Origin: Poecilobothrus nobilitatus
Lineage: Eukaryota; Arthropoda; Insecta; Diptera; Dolichopodidae
NCBI GenBank assembly: GCA_947095535.1
Contig: OX352773.1
Span: 267,460,515 to 267,524,514, forward strand
Direction of reading: 5' to 3'
DNA: 64,000 bases
The notes beneath the pieces were generated by a model that searched no databases, was not told the origin of the DNA, and saw nothing but the letters and a program-made list of their open reading frames with translations. A program made the position numbers and the translations under genes. Below are positions 33,480-45,359 of the stretch, piece after piece. The number at the start of each line of letters is the position of its first letter. Position 1 is the first letter of the stretch.

Positions 33480-35490
33480 AAAAAACCAACTTAAAAAATT
33501 AAAACTCGAAAACATTGGAAGGAAAAGTTTACTACAAAAAAACTAGCTGCCGCATTACAAATAGAACTGCCAACGAGGACAGAGACTACAAGTTCAAATA
33601 CAGACTCAAATAGTGAAGAAGGAAAAGTAAAAATGGCCGAAGATGAAAAACCCTCTTTAAAAGATATTGAATTCTTAATAGAAGAATTTTCAGGAAATGG
33701 GAAATGAAATTTATGGTTGGAAGATTTCGAGGCAACAATCGAACCGACAAATTTAAACGATCTTGGAAAACTAGTATTGGTAAAAAAAGCTAACTGGTCC
33801 TGCAAGAAGTTTCATAAGAACAACAGTTTGTAAAAAAATTTGATCATTTAAAACAATTATTAAAAGCAGAATTTGAAACATCGTTTTGCCAAGGGAACAT
33901 ACATGATCAATTAAAACGTACGAAAATTCAAAAAGGAGAAACGTTCAGAGAATACATATGTATACAGAATGCAGGAAATATGTCAAAGAGCGAATTTAGA
34001 TAAAAAAAATCATTAGTTCATTATATTATAGAAGGATTACGTGTGACGAGGAACGTAAAATAATTTTGTATGGTGTCAAAAGTATAAGCGGACTAAAACA
34101 GAAATATCCTGAATATGAAAGTTATAAATCAAATTTTTTTGAAAATAAGAGCACATGAAATAATTCCTTTAATAATAAACCAATCAATGATATCAGGTGC
34201 TACAATTGTGGCTCAAAAGAACACAGACGAAAAAATGTACGTCCGAAACAAAATGTTTTAAATGCAACCAAAAGGGTTACATTGCACCAAATTGCAATCA
34301 AAAAACTATCAATACGATAAATGGGTATGATAATCTTAAAAACGTCAACATTAATAGTTTTTCGTTTCAGGCGTTAATTGATACGTGAGCTGACATGTCA
34401 TTGGTAACAGAAAGAGTGTTAAAACAATTGGAAAATATAAAGATATCACAGAACAAAATTAATTTAGTTGGTCTCAACCATGGTAGAACGACTACTTTGG
34501 GTTCTTTCGTAGCGGAAATAGAAATAGACTATATAATTTCAACCAAAAAATTTGCAGTTATTCCAGATAATGTAATTAAAGTAGACGTGTTCATAGAGAA
34601 TGATATTATTAAGAAATTTAAAATTATTTTAAATGAAAGACGTCCATTTTTTAGTACATCAAAAAATAAACTATTGATAATGCATATCCAAATTGAGGAA
34701 AATTCCGAAATCGATGTCCCGTACTTTTTACTGTACCACAAAAAAAAAAATACCACAAAAAAAATAAAACAAATACCATAAATAAAAATAAAACAAATAA
34801 AAAAATTGATTGAAAAGTATATACTAAAAACAGGGAAAATATGCCCAGTCGAAATTAATATAATCCTAGAGAATGAAACACCTATAATATGTCAACAGCC
34901 AAAATGGTTGACAATAAATGAAAGGAATGTAGTAACAAACCAAGTTCAAGAAAGGGGAAAATTAGGTGTAATAAGGCCATCTACATCTTCTTTTGCCAGT
35001 CAAGTGGTGATTGTAAAAACAAAACCAAGAATATGCATAGATTACCGAAAACTCAGCAAGAAGACGATTAAGGCGCATTTTCCAGTGCGAACTATCGAGG
35101 ATATTCTGAATAGTTTGCAAGAAGGTAAAATATTTTCAAGGTTGTATCTAAAGAACAGTTATTTTCACGTACTAATTGAGGAGAAAAGTAAAAGATTTAC
35201 TACAAATGATGTACAATTTGAATTTAACTTCGTACCTTTTGGATTAACAAATGTATCATCCGTGTTCTTAAGATATATTAATTTAATTTTTAAACCACTA
35301 ATTAATAATAACATTTTAGATATTTATATGTATGTTATATTCATACATTCGAAAACAGAAGAAGAAAACGTTGAAAAACTTAATATCATATTCAATGTTG
35401 CATCAGATAATGGATTAAGTTTTAACTGAAAGAAGTGTACGGTTTTAAAGCAAAGTGTTGAATTCCTGGGTCATGTAATTACAATTAATT
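33480..35490 (+). pseudogene. Decayed Ty3/gypsy retrotransposon (gag, protease, RT)
   Basis: The plus strand carries a gag-like region with stops (33480-34180, including LKRTKIQKGETFREYI). Two zinc knuckles follow near 34198 and 34260 (CYNCGSKEHR, CFKCNQKGYIAPNC), then a retropepsin-like stretch near 34395 and RT at 34806-35429. RT shows RICIDYRKLSKKTIKAHFPV and QFEFNFVPFGLTNVSSVF. The catalytic YxDD box is not intact: the sequence reads IYMYVIFIHS where YMDDI is expected, so both Asp are lost. RNase H and integrase are absent. The copy stops near 35490, just before MITE copy C1. Confidence 0.85.
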
Positions 35491-35544
35491 ATAACTAAAA
35501 TTTCTTATGATTACTTTATTATCATTATAAAGGTACGTGTGTAG

Positions 35545-35980
35545 CATAGATATATTAACTAATAGATAGGCAGTGAAGAAAATAGTTTCAACTAATTTTG
35601 AGAAACAGCTGAGCGAACCATGCGTATGTATTGCTTTAGTTTCCTCAGAAATTGCTTCTTAAAAGATAAAATAATTTCATTTCTAAATTTTTAAAAGAAT
35701 TTTATCACTTAATTTGTTACTTTATAAGTAATTAAAATTTTGAATAACCTTAATTAAATTAAATTTTAATTTAAAAAACAAAATATGTCAATTATTAAGT
35801 AATATAAAAACTTAAAATCTCAGAATGAAACTAGTTATGGAAAACTGCTTTATATTATTTTAATAAATAAACAACTGACTGAACGAAATGTATACATATT
35901 GTTTGTAAATTACATATGTATTTTTTTGACTGAATACCTTAAGATAAGAAAACACATAAGAAGAAAAGAAAAGACTATAC
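35545..35980 (+). mobile_element. MITE family Y, copy C1
   Basis: The left terminus CATAGATATATTAACTAATA is intact. The right end stops at GACTATAC, lacking its terminal inverted repeat, directly against the left end of copy C2. Confidence 0.88.
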
Positions 35981-36450
35981 CCATAGATATATTACTAATA
36001 GATAGGCAGTGAAGAAAATATTTTCAGCCAATTTTGAGAAACAGCTGAGTGAACCGTGCGTATGTATTGCTTTAGTTTCCTCAGAAATAAGTCCTAAAAG
36101 GTGAAATAAATTCATTTCTCATTTTTTTAAAGATTTTATCACTTATTTTGTTACTTTACAAGTAGTTAAAATTTTGAATAACCTTAATTAAATTAAATTT
36201 TAATTTTAAAAACAAAATACATATATCAATTATTAAGTAATATAAAAACTTAAAATCTCTGAATGAAACTGGTTATGAAAAACTGCTTTATATTATTTTA
36301 ATAAATATAAACAGCTGAGTGAACGAAATGTATACATATTATAAAATGCATATGTACTTTTTTGACTGAATACCTTAAGATAGGAAAACACATAAGAAGA
36401 AAAGAAACGACTATACCTAACTTCCCATCTATTAGTTAATATATCTATGG
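35981..36450 (+). mobile_element. MITE family Y, copy C2 (tandem with C1)
   Basis: Complete, with left end CCATAGATATATTACTAATA and right end ATTAGTTAATATATCTATGG. It is head to tail with C1, with no intervening base. C1 and C2 together are flanked by GTGTAG-like words on the left and TATGTAG on the right. Confidence 0.88.
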
Positions 36451-36459
36451 TATGTAGTT

Positions 36460-37630
36460 ACTAGTTATAGAAGGTAGTCAAGTTATCAAGGTAGTCATAT
36501 CACAAATACAATATAATCCGGACAATGCATACGACATAAACATTTAAATGCAAACCACGGCTTCAATCTTTTTGTTTTTTGATCCCAAATGATTCCTTTT
36601 GATGTTTTTAATTAATAAATAACCGTTTTTTATTTTCAAAGTTTATTTATTTTATTTATTTTTCATTTTGAATTTTTCTAATTTTTTATATAAACGATCC
36701 AATATCTATATCCAATATGAAAATAATATTTATTTAAATGGCCGCATGATTTTCCAATGGTATTTTTGAAAATTTCTGCCATAGTGCAAGGCCACCTATA
36801 AATACTAATTTAAATTTTCATATAAAGAGTTCATAATTTTACGTTTTCAATATAAAACTGTCAAAATTTTAATTTTTCGTAAAACTAAAATTTTGCATTT
36901 ACATATAGAAATTACTAAATATGTTGATATTTACGTTTAGAATTAATTAAATATTGAAACAAATGATAATATATATTTACTTTTTCATTTAAAAAAGTTA
37001 AAATTAATTTATTTACGTTTTCAATATAAAAATGTCAATAATTATTTTCGTAAAAAATAATGAAAAAAAAGTTTACTTTTTTTTACAAATTTAAATTCAG
37101 GACTCGTGGCCTTTTTTTTCGCTGGGCTACATTTCGTATACATTCCCCCTTTTTTAATATTTTTATAATTACATTTTATTTTATTTATTTATTTACTCTT
37201 ATTTTTTTAATTTTTTACAAAGAATATTTAAATTTAATTACATCATAATTACAATAAAATAAACTTTTACTTAACCAATGATACGATTTGTAAAACGCAA
37301 GCTAGCAAGGAAAGGGCATGTTCATGTAAAGTAACGTATCCAAACGTATCTCAGTAAATGTCATATTCATAAAATTATTTTTAAAAACTTTTTCAAATAG
37401 TAAATGTGGACATACATCCTATTCCATTCCTATCATAATTCCTATGCATTTAAATTTAATTGTCAAAGATATAGAATTAAATTAAGGAATGTAAAACAAA
37501 ACAAAAACGTGTTATTGTTATTTTTTTTGTTGTACAAGTTATAAACATTTCAATTTTTTTATGATTATAAATGTACTATATTTTATTTCATTTACTTTAA
37601 TTTAATTTTATTTTATTAAACTAACATAAC
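36460..37630. other. Intergenic upstream of SMYD5, with repeat fragments
   Basis: 36820-37060 contains two diverged copies of a unit with ACGTTTTCAATATAAAA and CTGTCAAAA or ATGTCAATAATT, also found at 28080. The remainder is AT-rich and includes the SMYD5 promoter region. The open frame at 37060-37248 is Phe/Ile-rich and not supported. Confidence 0.5.
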
Positions 37631-37633
37631 ATA

Positions 37634-39174
37634 ATGAATGGATTCGAAGTACAGGTACTTGAAGGAAAGGTAATTAAAGAAAAAGTTTAGATATTATTTT
37701 TTAAATATACATACATATGTTTTAAAGGGCCGTTCCCTAATGGCATTAAAGAGCTATAATGAAGGTGATACTATTTTTGAAGAAGAACCTTTCGTATCAT
37801 GTCAATTTTCATGGAATTGTGCATATGGATATGCGGCGTGTGATCATTGCATGCGTCCTTTAGAAACTGCTGAAGTATATTAATTTTTTTTTGTTTCCAA
37901 TTAAATTAAAATAATTAAAATTTTAAGGAAAATGTACGTAGATTAACAAACAACTCTTCAATAACATTACAATATCCAGATCTATGCCCAACAAAAGAGT
38001 GGAAAGATCAATTTGTAGAATGTCCCGAATGTGAAGTACGCTATTGCTCTGAGGATTGCAAAGTTGAAGCATTCAAAAAATATCATGCTTCAGCTTGTTT
38101 GGGAGTTTTTAAATCTGATGATACACATCCTGTAAATATTTTAAATGAAACCTGGAAGTATGTGTTTGCCTTTAATGTCAATTTTTAAAAACAAAAAACC
38201 AAATATTGTTTTAGAAAAATGCATTACCCACCTGAGAGTGGTACTATTATGTTAATTGTTCGCTTGATGGCAAAGTATAAACAAAGTCGAAATAAAGAAG
38301 AATTCTTAGAAGCGCTTAGTTCATTTCAAAGCATAGTTGTTAACGAAGAACAACAAATTTATCATAAAATGTTAGGTGCGCATTTTGAAACCCAAATGGA
38401 ACAATTGTTCAAAACTTTTCTTAATGCTTTTAGTGGTGAAGATTACACAACGGTAATTTAATTTAAAATTAAAATTTAATGTGACATTATATTTGCTTTC
38501 TTTTAGTTTTCAACACCTGAAGCTTTTAAAACACTAATGGCTTTAATAGGTACAAATTCACAAGGAATCGCTACTAGTCCATTTGCAGAGTGGGTAAAAA
38601 AAGTTACACAATTGAAATTATTACCAGATGTAGAAACAGAACTCAATAGTTTTATTGATGATATATATTCAAAACTTAATGATTGTACTCTTACTCTTCT
38701 ACAAAATTATACAATTTATTGTGAATTAAAAATTCTTATTTCAGTTGCAGGAGAATTTTTAAACAATGAAGGTTCGGGCTTATATCAAATCCAAAGTAAA
38801 TTAAATCATAGTTGTGTTCCTAATGCTCAATCAAGTTTTCCATATTCAAATGATATTTTGGTATTGAAAGCTATTAAACCTATTAAATCTGGAGAAGAAA
38901 TCTGCATATCATATTTGGATGATTGTCAAATTACAAGAAGTAGGCATTCCAGACATAAGGTAAGAACGAAATAAAATTATTGTGTAATGCTAATCTTTTT
39001 CTTTTTTTGGAAAAGGTTTTGAAAGAAAATTATTTGTTCATTTGTAAATGTCCAAAATGCTTAGAGCAATCTGATGATCCAGATGAAACTAGTGAAGACG
39101 AAGACGATGAATTTGATGTCGATATGGATGATGATGATGATGATCATGATGAATGTGCAAATGATATGAATTGA
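37634..39174 (+). CDS. Smyd5: SET and MYND domain protein SMYD5
   Basis: Six exons, 37634-37669, 37728-37874, 37928-38157, 38215-38452, 38507-38959 and 39016-39174, give 420 residues, close to human SMYD5 (418). All introns are 52-58 bases and GT...AG. The SET domain is split by a MYND-like cysteine cluster (CDHCMRPL...[13 protein letters not shown]...YHASAC). The SET C-half shows [11 protein letters not shown] (the NHSC motif) and [11 protein letters not shown] post-SET cluster CKCPKCLEQ and a strongly acidic tail ([17 protein letters not shown]) follow, as in the family. SMYD5 is a lysine methyltransferase; histone H4K20 and the ribosomal protein rpL40 have been reported as substrates. Exon 1 is only 12 codons, so the exact N-terminus is the least certain part. 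Confidence 0.94.
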
Positions 39175-39341
39175 CATTTTTTTTTGGTTTTCATTTAAAT
39201 TTGTAACTTTCGTTAAAATTAAGCGAAATAATACATTTATTTACTAATTGAGCCAAGTGTTTGTAAAAATTACGAATTTTTTATTAAATTTTATTCTAAA
39301 AATATTGGAATTATATATATATAAAAAAAGAATGGAATTAT

Positions 39342-39575
39342 TTAAAATGGAGCATATCTAGCATCTTTTTTGTCGTTTAAATCCGGCAAATTATCCGGGT
39401 AACAGCATATCAAATCATCGATTTTATCACATTTCTTAGGTTTAGTTCCTTTCAGTATCGGCACAACTATTGGGAGTTCAAAAATTTGAAACTTTTTCAG
39501 ACCAATTAATGATTTCGCACCCTTGTTAAGATTTTTAATATTTCCAATTTTACTTCCTATACTAGATCCAGACAT
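39342..39575 (-). CDS. Small hypothetical ORF, function unknown
   Basis: A 77-residue single-exon frame, convergent with SMYD5. It has a Ser/Gly/Lys-rich start (MSGSSIGSKIGNIKNLNKGA), a short hydrophobic stretch FELPIVVPIL and a charged end with two cysteine-containing words. Codon choice is not obviously random, but no domain or homolog is recognised and no intron supports it. It could be a chance frame. Confidence 0.35.
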   Translation of the reverse strand: MSGSSIGSKIGNIKNLNKGAKSLIGLKKFQIFELPIVVPILKGTKPKKCDKIDDLICCYPDNLPDLNDKKDARYAPF

Positions 39576-39579
39576 GTCA

Positions 39580-40540
39580 GCTAAATCAATTAAATTTTTA
39601 TTAATAATTTTCTGAGTTTTAATTCAGTCAAATTGAATTTTTTTTTTATTTTTAGAGCTGAAAGCAATTTATTTTTTAACAGCCAACTTAGAATAGGTTT
39701 TATTAAAAACTTGAAATTATAGACTTATAGCACTAAAAGGTAAGCATAGTAGTGTGATTAATCCATACATACTTTTAATTCGGAGCGGGTCAACAATATA
39801 CTTTTTAATACAATGTCATTTTGCAAAAAATTATACTACTTTGTCTTAAAAAATAATACAACATAAATTTATTTATATTATTTTTATTTAGAAAACAAAA
39901 GAGTATACATAAATATGTATGTACATGAATATTATTATTTATTATGTATAGATATATACATATATTAATAAAGTAGTAAGGTTTGTGTAGTTGCAATTTA
40001 TGAGATGGAAATCTATTTTGCAGTTAAAGGTTGGACCCAGATAGCGACAGCTGAAATGGATCTCTGCAATTTAATTACTCAAGAAGATGAAATTATTTTA
40101 TCAGTCTTTAACTTTAGTAGTTGATTATTTTGTTATAAATAGGTTGTTAAGTTATAGTTGAATTTTTGCTTAAACGGCGTTAAAAATAAGTGTTATATTT
40201 TGCTCAGTCAAGCTCCTAGAGAACTAGCGATCTTTGCTGTACATGAACGACCATTTCTTAATGCCGAGCTAATGAAATTCCCCCCTTTAGTTTACTTACA
40301 CGTTACGGAGAAAAATCGGACAGACAATTCAGAAAAGGAAGTTAACGCTTCTCATGCTCATAATTTCTAAAGATACACCAAACATAAGTAATGAGAACCA
40401 TATACGAAACTCATTTTCAAGCAAAATAAAAAAACAATTTAGAAACTAAATAAATTAACATTATTAAATATTTCAATATTTCTAACAACTTCAGTCTTAA
40501 AATATTATTTACGAGTATCTTATAATTATTACAGTCATTT
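39580..40540. other. Intergenic, no gene seen
   Basis: AT-rich with short TATG-type repeats at about 39910-39970. The open frame at 40158-40370 has no recognisable domain and is left out. Confidence 0.4.
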
Positions 40541-40544
40541 TGTT

Positions 40545-42050
40545 GCATGTTAAACGGGTTGGCGATAAAATCCAGAAATACAGAAAAAAATAATCCAGAA
40601 AAATTTTAATTTGAAAATTTACCCTATATTGAAAAAAAACTATTAAAAGGGGCTTCGGTAGTCTAATGGGTAGGCGTGTGGCGCATTAACCGAAGGAGTG
40701 TGGGTTCGATCCCCGCACAAGTCGTAAGTGATTTTTTCTTTATATATACCCCCCTTACGACCTAATATAATGTAAATATATAGTATATAATATGTATAAA
40801 CAAAATAAATAATATTAGTATATAATTTAATAATAATAGTATAAAAACCTATAATGGCCTTGGTAGCCGATGGTTCAATAATATTGCATTACATTTATGT
40901 ATGTAATATTAATATAAATAAATAAATAACTATTAAAATCATATAAAAATGTTAAAAATTATATAAATCATAAATGATATATGTATGAAAATCGAATTTT
41001 TCCATACCCCCACTATAAATTTAAACATTTAAACAATCCTCTTTTTGAATACGTCAACAATCAGGTTTAATATTTTTTTTTAAATATAAGCATTAATCTT
41101 TATTTAATATAAAAAACAAATTTTATTAAGATTAGATTATTTCTTATTTATTTAATTTTTTATTATTTTAACAAACATTTTATTTTATTATGTGACCAAA
41201 TTAAACTTAATTTATTTTTTTCTTACCTACCTCAGTATCAAATAAAGTATTAAAAGGGATAAAATTAAGTTTCATTTTGGGTTGGGGATAAAATCTAGAA
41301 AGACATAATACAGAAATTATAGAAATTTTTCAAAATTGCAAATGAAAAAAATATGGCATGGGAATATTCTAATCCGCGCTACTTATTTAAACAATCCTCT
41401 TTTTGAATAAGGTAAGTAAACGCAAGAATCAGTTTGATTTTGTTCATTTTATTACTTACATACATATGTATATAAAATCCGGGAAAAAGATAAAACTAGT
41501 ACGTTAATATCGAAAACAAAAAAATAAATTTTGACTTTTTTATATATATATGTATGTATATTAAAATCGATTTTTTTCATAGAAGGGGCTGCCACCACCG
41601 TATCCCCGCTACAGATTTAAACAATCCTCTTTTTGAATACGACAAGTATGTAAATGCATACAACAAGCATCTATTTGATATTTTTTTTCCTTGTATGAAA
41701 TAAAAAAAATAAAAGTTAACTTTCTTATATAAAAAAGAATTTTTATAGTTGAAGGCTGCGCCCTTAAAATTCCGCTAATAATTTAAGAAATCCTCGATAA
41801 GTAGGTATACCCATACGGCAAGCATCTATTTGATATTTTTTTTCCTTGTATGAAATCAAAAAAAAAAATGTTAACTCTTATATGAAAAATAAAATTTTTT
41901 TTAGTTGGAGGCTGCCGCCCCCAAACTTCCGCTAATATTTAAAAAATCTTTTTTTTAAACTCCGCAAGTAAATCCATAGGACAAGCATCTGTTTGATATT
42001 TTTTTACATTTGATATACATATGTACATACATATTATGTATGTATATGGA
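40545..42050. repeat. Degenerate tandem array, units of about 160 bp
   Basis: At least five diverged units share AAACAATCCTCTTTTTGAAT, AAGCATCTATTTGATATTTT and CTGCCGCCCC...CCGCTAAT. Clear unit starts are near 41577, 41751 and 41906; older units begin near 40975 and 41277. The word GGTTGG-GATAAAATC-AGAAA at 40558 and 41280 shows that the array extends left and that a SINE inserted into it. The units resemble the core of the MITE in the eclair intron. Confidence 0.75.
40651..40765 (+). mobile_element. tRNA-derived SINE, second copy
   Basis: GGCTTCGGTAGTCTAATGGG contains box A; box B GGTTCGATCCC lies at 40703-40713. The inverted pair GTCGTAAG...CTTACGAC follows, as in the SINE at 28.2 kb. The two heads differ at many positions, and the long GGCTGTGTAA tail is missing here. 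Confidence 0.8.
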
Positions 42051-42481
42051 TCACACGTTATAAATAAGAAAAGTAAAAGCATTAGCCTTCGTGTTTTCAA
42101 AAGAAATTCCAAGTTATTATGAAGCAATGAAAACTTCAAATGAAAATTCTACGGATTTTGTACGGATGCATTTTTCCAGGAAAAGCTAAACCGATTTTTT
42201 GTTGCGATATTACTTCTTTTTTTAACTGTTTTATTATTAATTGTCAATTAATTGTCATAGATTTTTTATTTATTAACTCTTTAAAATTTCCTTTTTTAAA
42301 AAGAAATATACATACATACACATTTGATAAAATTTTTTTTTATCATTTATCATCTAAATTTATGTAAATAATCCAGAGCCAACAATAATGGAAAACAATA
42401 TTGTAGGTTATGAAATAATCTAAAAAATTTTCTACATACATACATACATGAATTATGTCACATGTTGTACGGCCAGGAAAG

Positions 42482-42680
42482 TCTGGCCATCATATGATAA
42501 AAAAAGAACCGATAACCTATTGAAGCTATCCCGCCGTAATATAGCCAGAACAAAAGGTGTGTTTGCGGGCTACTAGCTAATTGGTGAACATGCAGCCAGA
42601 CTAGGTATCCCATTCAATTCATCATTTCGAAGGTGTGGTGAACAGAATGTGGTACTAATTGTTGAAAGTTTGGGACCACA
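42482..42680 (+). pseudogene. Non-LTR retrotransposon C-terminal fragment
   Basis: One plus-strand frame with a single stop reads LLKLSRRNIARTKGVFAGY, then GEHAARLGIPFNSSFRRCGE and VESLG. This matches the region after RNase H in LOA/I/R1-type elements (LTGHxxLxxHLxxxGI...CRxCGEExET). Both ends are truncated. Confidence 0.65.
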
Positions 42681-42689
42681 GCTAAAAAT

Positions 42690-43810
42690 AATTTAGAAGA
42701 CCTGGAAACTGAACGAAAAAAAGCTGTATATGGGTCTATTTTTCATGAAAATACACGTAGTCTTATGGGAAAAAATAGGGGTCTAGTACAAATTTTTAAA
42801 TAATTCAAAAACAATTAATTTTTTTTAAGTTCTTCCAAAGGACGTATTAAAATTTCATTTTTTTTACATCATTTGGTAAAAAATAATTTTAAAAAAATTA
42901 ATTTTTTCATTGATAAATATTAATTTTAAAAAATTGCTTCCAATTACTTTTTTATTTAAAAAAGTTTTTTAAAAGCTTTGGAAGAGAGCATTTATTTCGT
43001 ACAATATTGAGCAAAAAAATTATTGCAAGCCACGTAATTTTTATGACAATTGAAATTTAATAAGTTCAGTAAAATCTGAATTTATATGAATTTTATATAT
43101 GTATGTACATGTGGAATATATTTTATATGTATGTAAAATTGTAATAATTTAAATAATTAGGTAATTAACTTAATATTTTTTTTTAAAATGGTAGGTCTAG
43201 TCCACTTCAGCTAAGAAATGAAAAATATATTAATATACGTACCTATATCCAAAAATAATATTTTTCATTAAAATTATTTTAAATAAAAATAAAAAAATAT
43301 ATCACAAATTAAAAAAAAAATACCTAAAATTATAAAACAAAACAATTCATTAAAATTATAACAAAACATGGAAGATAAAGAAATTTAGAAATAATGGCAT
43401 AAACAGATCTTGAATGGGCGAAAATTAAAAATTATATTACGATGCCTTACAACAATATTTTTGAGTTTTTAAACTTAAAAGTTTAATTTGTTCAATAATA
43501 ATATTTCCCGATTGTCATTCTCTGAATTTTGATACCGTGTAGGAAAAGACAAAGCTTGTTTTAAAATAAAGAAAGAATTATTATCAGAATTTAATTGCAC
43601 GCTATTGAAAAACGAAATTGAAAAACGAAATTATTTGCTTTTATTTTATTTATTTGCTTCTTTAAAAGCTATGAAGCGGGTAACGAACAGATCCGTTATT
43701 AATAGTTATTCTAAATTTAAAATCTATTAAATATTTAAATTAATAGTTATTTTAAAATAAAAATTACAATTAGGTAATTATTATCAGATAAAACATATAA
43801 AAGTATATTG
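42690..43810. other. Intergenic, no gene seen
   Basis: AT-rich with many A/T runs. Nothing recognised on either strand. Confidence 0.45.
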
Positions 43811-43816
43811 TTGTTT

Positions 43817-44165
43817 TTAGCTTTGTATAAATTTCACCCATTTAAATTTTTTTTTTTCAATTTTTAAAATTAAATTATCATCGTATGTTTCGGTTTTCTT
43901 TTTAAATAAACATTCAGGGTAATTGGAGAAAATACTGGGAATTGCATTTGGTATCAAACGCAGCCTTTGAGGGTTATTTAAAGAAAAACATGATTCCGAA
44001 AAATATAATTTAAATATGGAACTATATGCCTTCGGTTGCCAAACCGATATTAATACCGCCCTTATCCATAATGTTCTCAAAGGCTTTTTTTTTGGAAATC
44101 GAAAAAACGCAAAAGAAAAAGTCAAAGATTGTTTGATTCAAGAATTTCACATTTTTTAAATATTT
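43817..44165 (-). pseudogene. Degenerate THAP domain
   Basis: The minus strand encodes FFRFPKKKPLRTLWIRAVL..., then SIFKLYFSESCF and RLRLIPNAIPSIF. These are the conserved frame of a THAP DNA-binding domain (RFPxxxxLRxxWxxAx, SxICSxHFxxxCF, LKPxAVPTIF). The zinc site is broken: Cys and His of the CxxH pair read Phe and Tyr, and of the N-terminal pair only one Cys (KCEI, near 44160, in another frame) remains. THAP domains occur in P-type transposases and host regulators. Confidence 0.65.
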
Positions 44166-44549
44166 TATTTAAATTAATTAAAAATGGCAATATAAGATGC
44201 TAATAACTAAACAATGTAATTCTTCAAAAATATTATTTAGTTAATTCTTTAAAGTAAAATTTAAAAAAATAATTTTCCAATATAAATTTAAAAATAAATA
44301 CCTACAGTTTATACTCATAACTATTATACAATGAATTTTTTTTTATTAACTGTATCCTAAAAAACGAAATAGGCGGATTTTTTATTATGGATTTTTTTAC
44401 AGATTTTTTGCCGTCTATTATTTGGAATTTTCAAAACTATAAATAAAAATTTCAAAAAAATTTAGTTCTTTCTCAATGTCTCTGGTATTTTGATATCATC
44501 TAGCTCTAGGTTTTCGAGTTCTTTTTGTTGCAAACTCTTTCTTTTTCTA

Positions 44550-44921
44550 CTAATTTTTGCATTTTGTGCAGTTTTTGATGGTAAATATTGCCGACAGTTT
44601 AAGTTTATTGCACAAAATAGTAGAATCTGAAATAATTTTTGATGGTATTTTTTCCGTTGCTTGGGCTTGATCTGTCACGTATAAATTGATTTCGCAAATT
44701 TTTGAAGAAGATGCTATAGGATCATGAGTATGTGCACTTGGACCAATTTTAATAGTTCCTTCAACTATATAAGTGGTAACACGTCCAGAGCATTTATCAA
44801 CTTTTCTCCTCTCACTCTCCCAATTTGTGGTATTTTTATTTGTTTTTGATAATAAATACCCATAACCATTAATATAATTTTTTTTCCTCTTATTTGATTG
44901 TAAAATGGTTATATTATCCAT
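44550..44921 (-). pseudogene. FLYWCH zinc-finger fragment, truncated
   Basis: A 123-residue frame on the minus strand. The FLYWCH layout is visible: NYINGYGYLLSKTNKNTTNW, the cysteine in KVDKCSGRVTTYI and the closing His pair in GPSAHTHDP (about residues 15-66). The first Cys of the C2H2 site is replaced (NWESERR where a YWxC-like word is usual). The downstream segment KIPSKIISDSTILCNKLKL resembles the linker of FLYWCH-bearing MULE transposases, but no transposase core follows. It could be a small domesticated protein or a transposon scrap. Confidence 0.6.
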
Positions 44922-45177
44922 ATTTATAAATTAATGGTGAAATGGTAAAACAAAAGTAAAATTAAAAAAAAAACAACTACTTCCAAGAAGAATAAAAATT
45001 ATATAAGATTGTCGAAACTTCAGAAATAATTTTTATTATTACAGATAGATATGGGAAATTCCAAAAAACAGCTAGTAAGTAAATAAAATCAGTAAATTCA
45101 AAAATCCCTTCAAAGCATTAAAAAAGAACCCAACATACAAATAGAAAAAATTGCAAGTATCATTTAGTGTTCATTTT

Positions 45178-45267
45178 ATGGATTTTGAAATTATGAATTT
45201 TGAAAGTATGGATTTTGAAATTACAGATTTTGACTATTCGGATTTTGAATTTACGGATTTCGTATCA
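45178..45267 (+). repeat. Six tandem 15-bp coding-like repeats
   Basis: Six units of 15 bases follow the pattern (A/T)xGGATTTTGAAxxT, each in frame as xDFEx (MDFEI, MNFES, MDFEI, TDFDY, SDFEF, TDFVS). They lie inside a 67-codon open frame (45151-45354) with no other protein-like part. Probably a minisatellite. Confidence 0.8.
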
Positions 45268-45359
45268 ACCCATCATTTATGTATGTATTATTGCAATTGC
45301 GATTTAAAAATAAAATTTATTCGATTGAGCTTTTTTGAAGTGCTTTTGCTTTAAAAAAA

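Noticed and set aside
40158..40370. 70-codon plus-strand frame
   Set aside because: No domain, no splice support, no repeat match; likely chance.
40651..40725. Functional tRNA gene on the plus strand
   Set aside because: Same SINE body word GTCGTAAG follows; the acceptor stem does not close.
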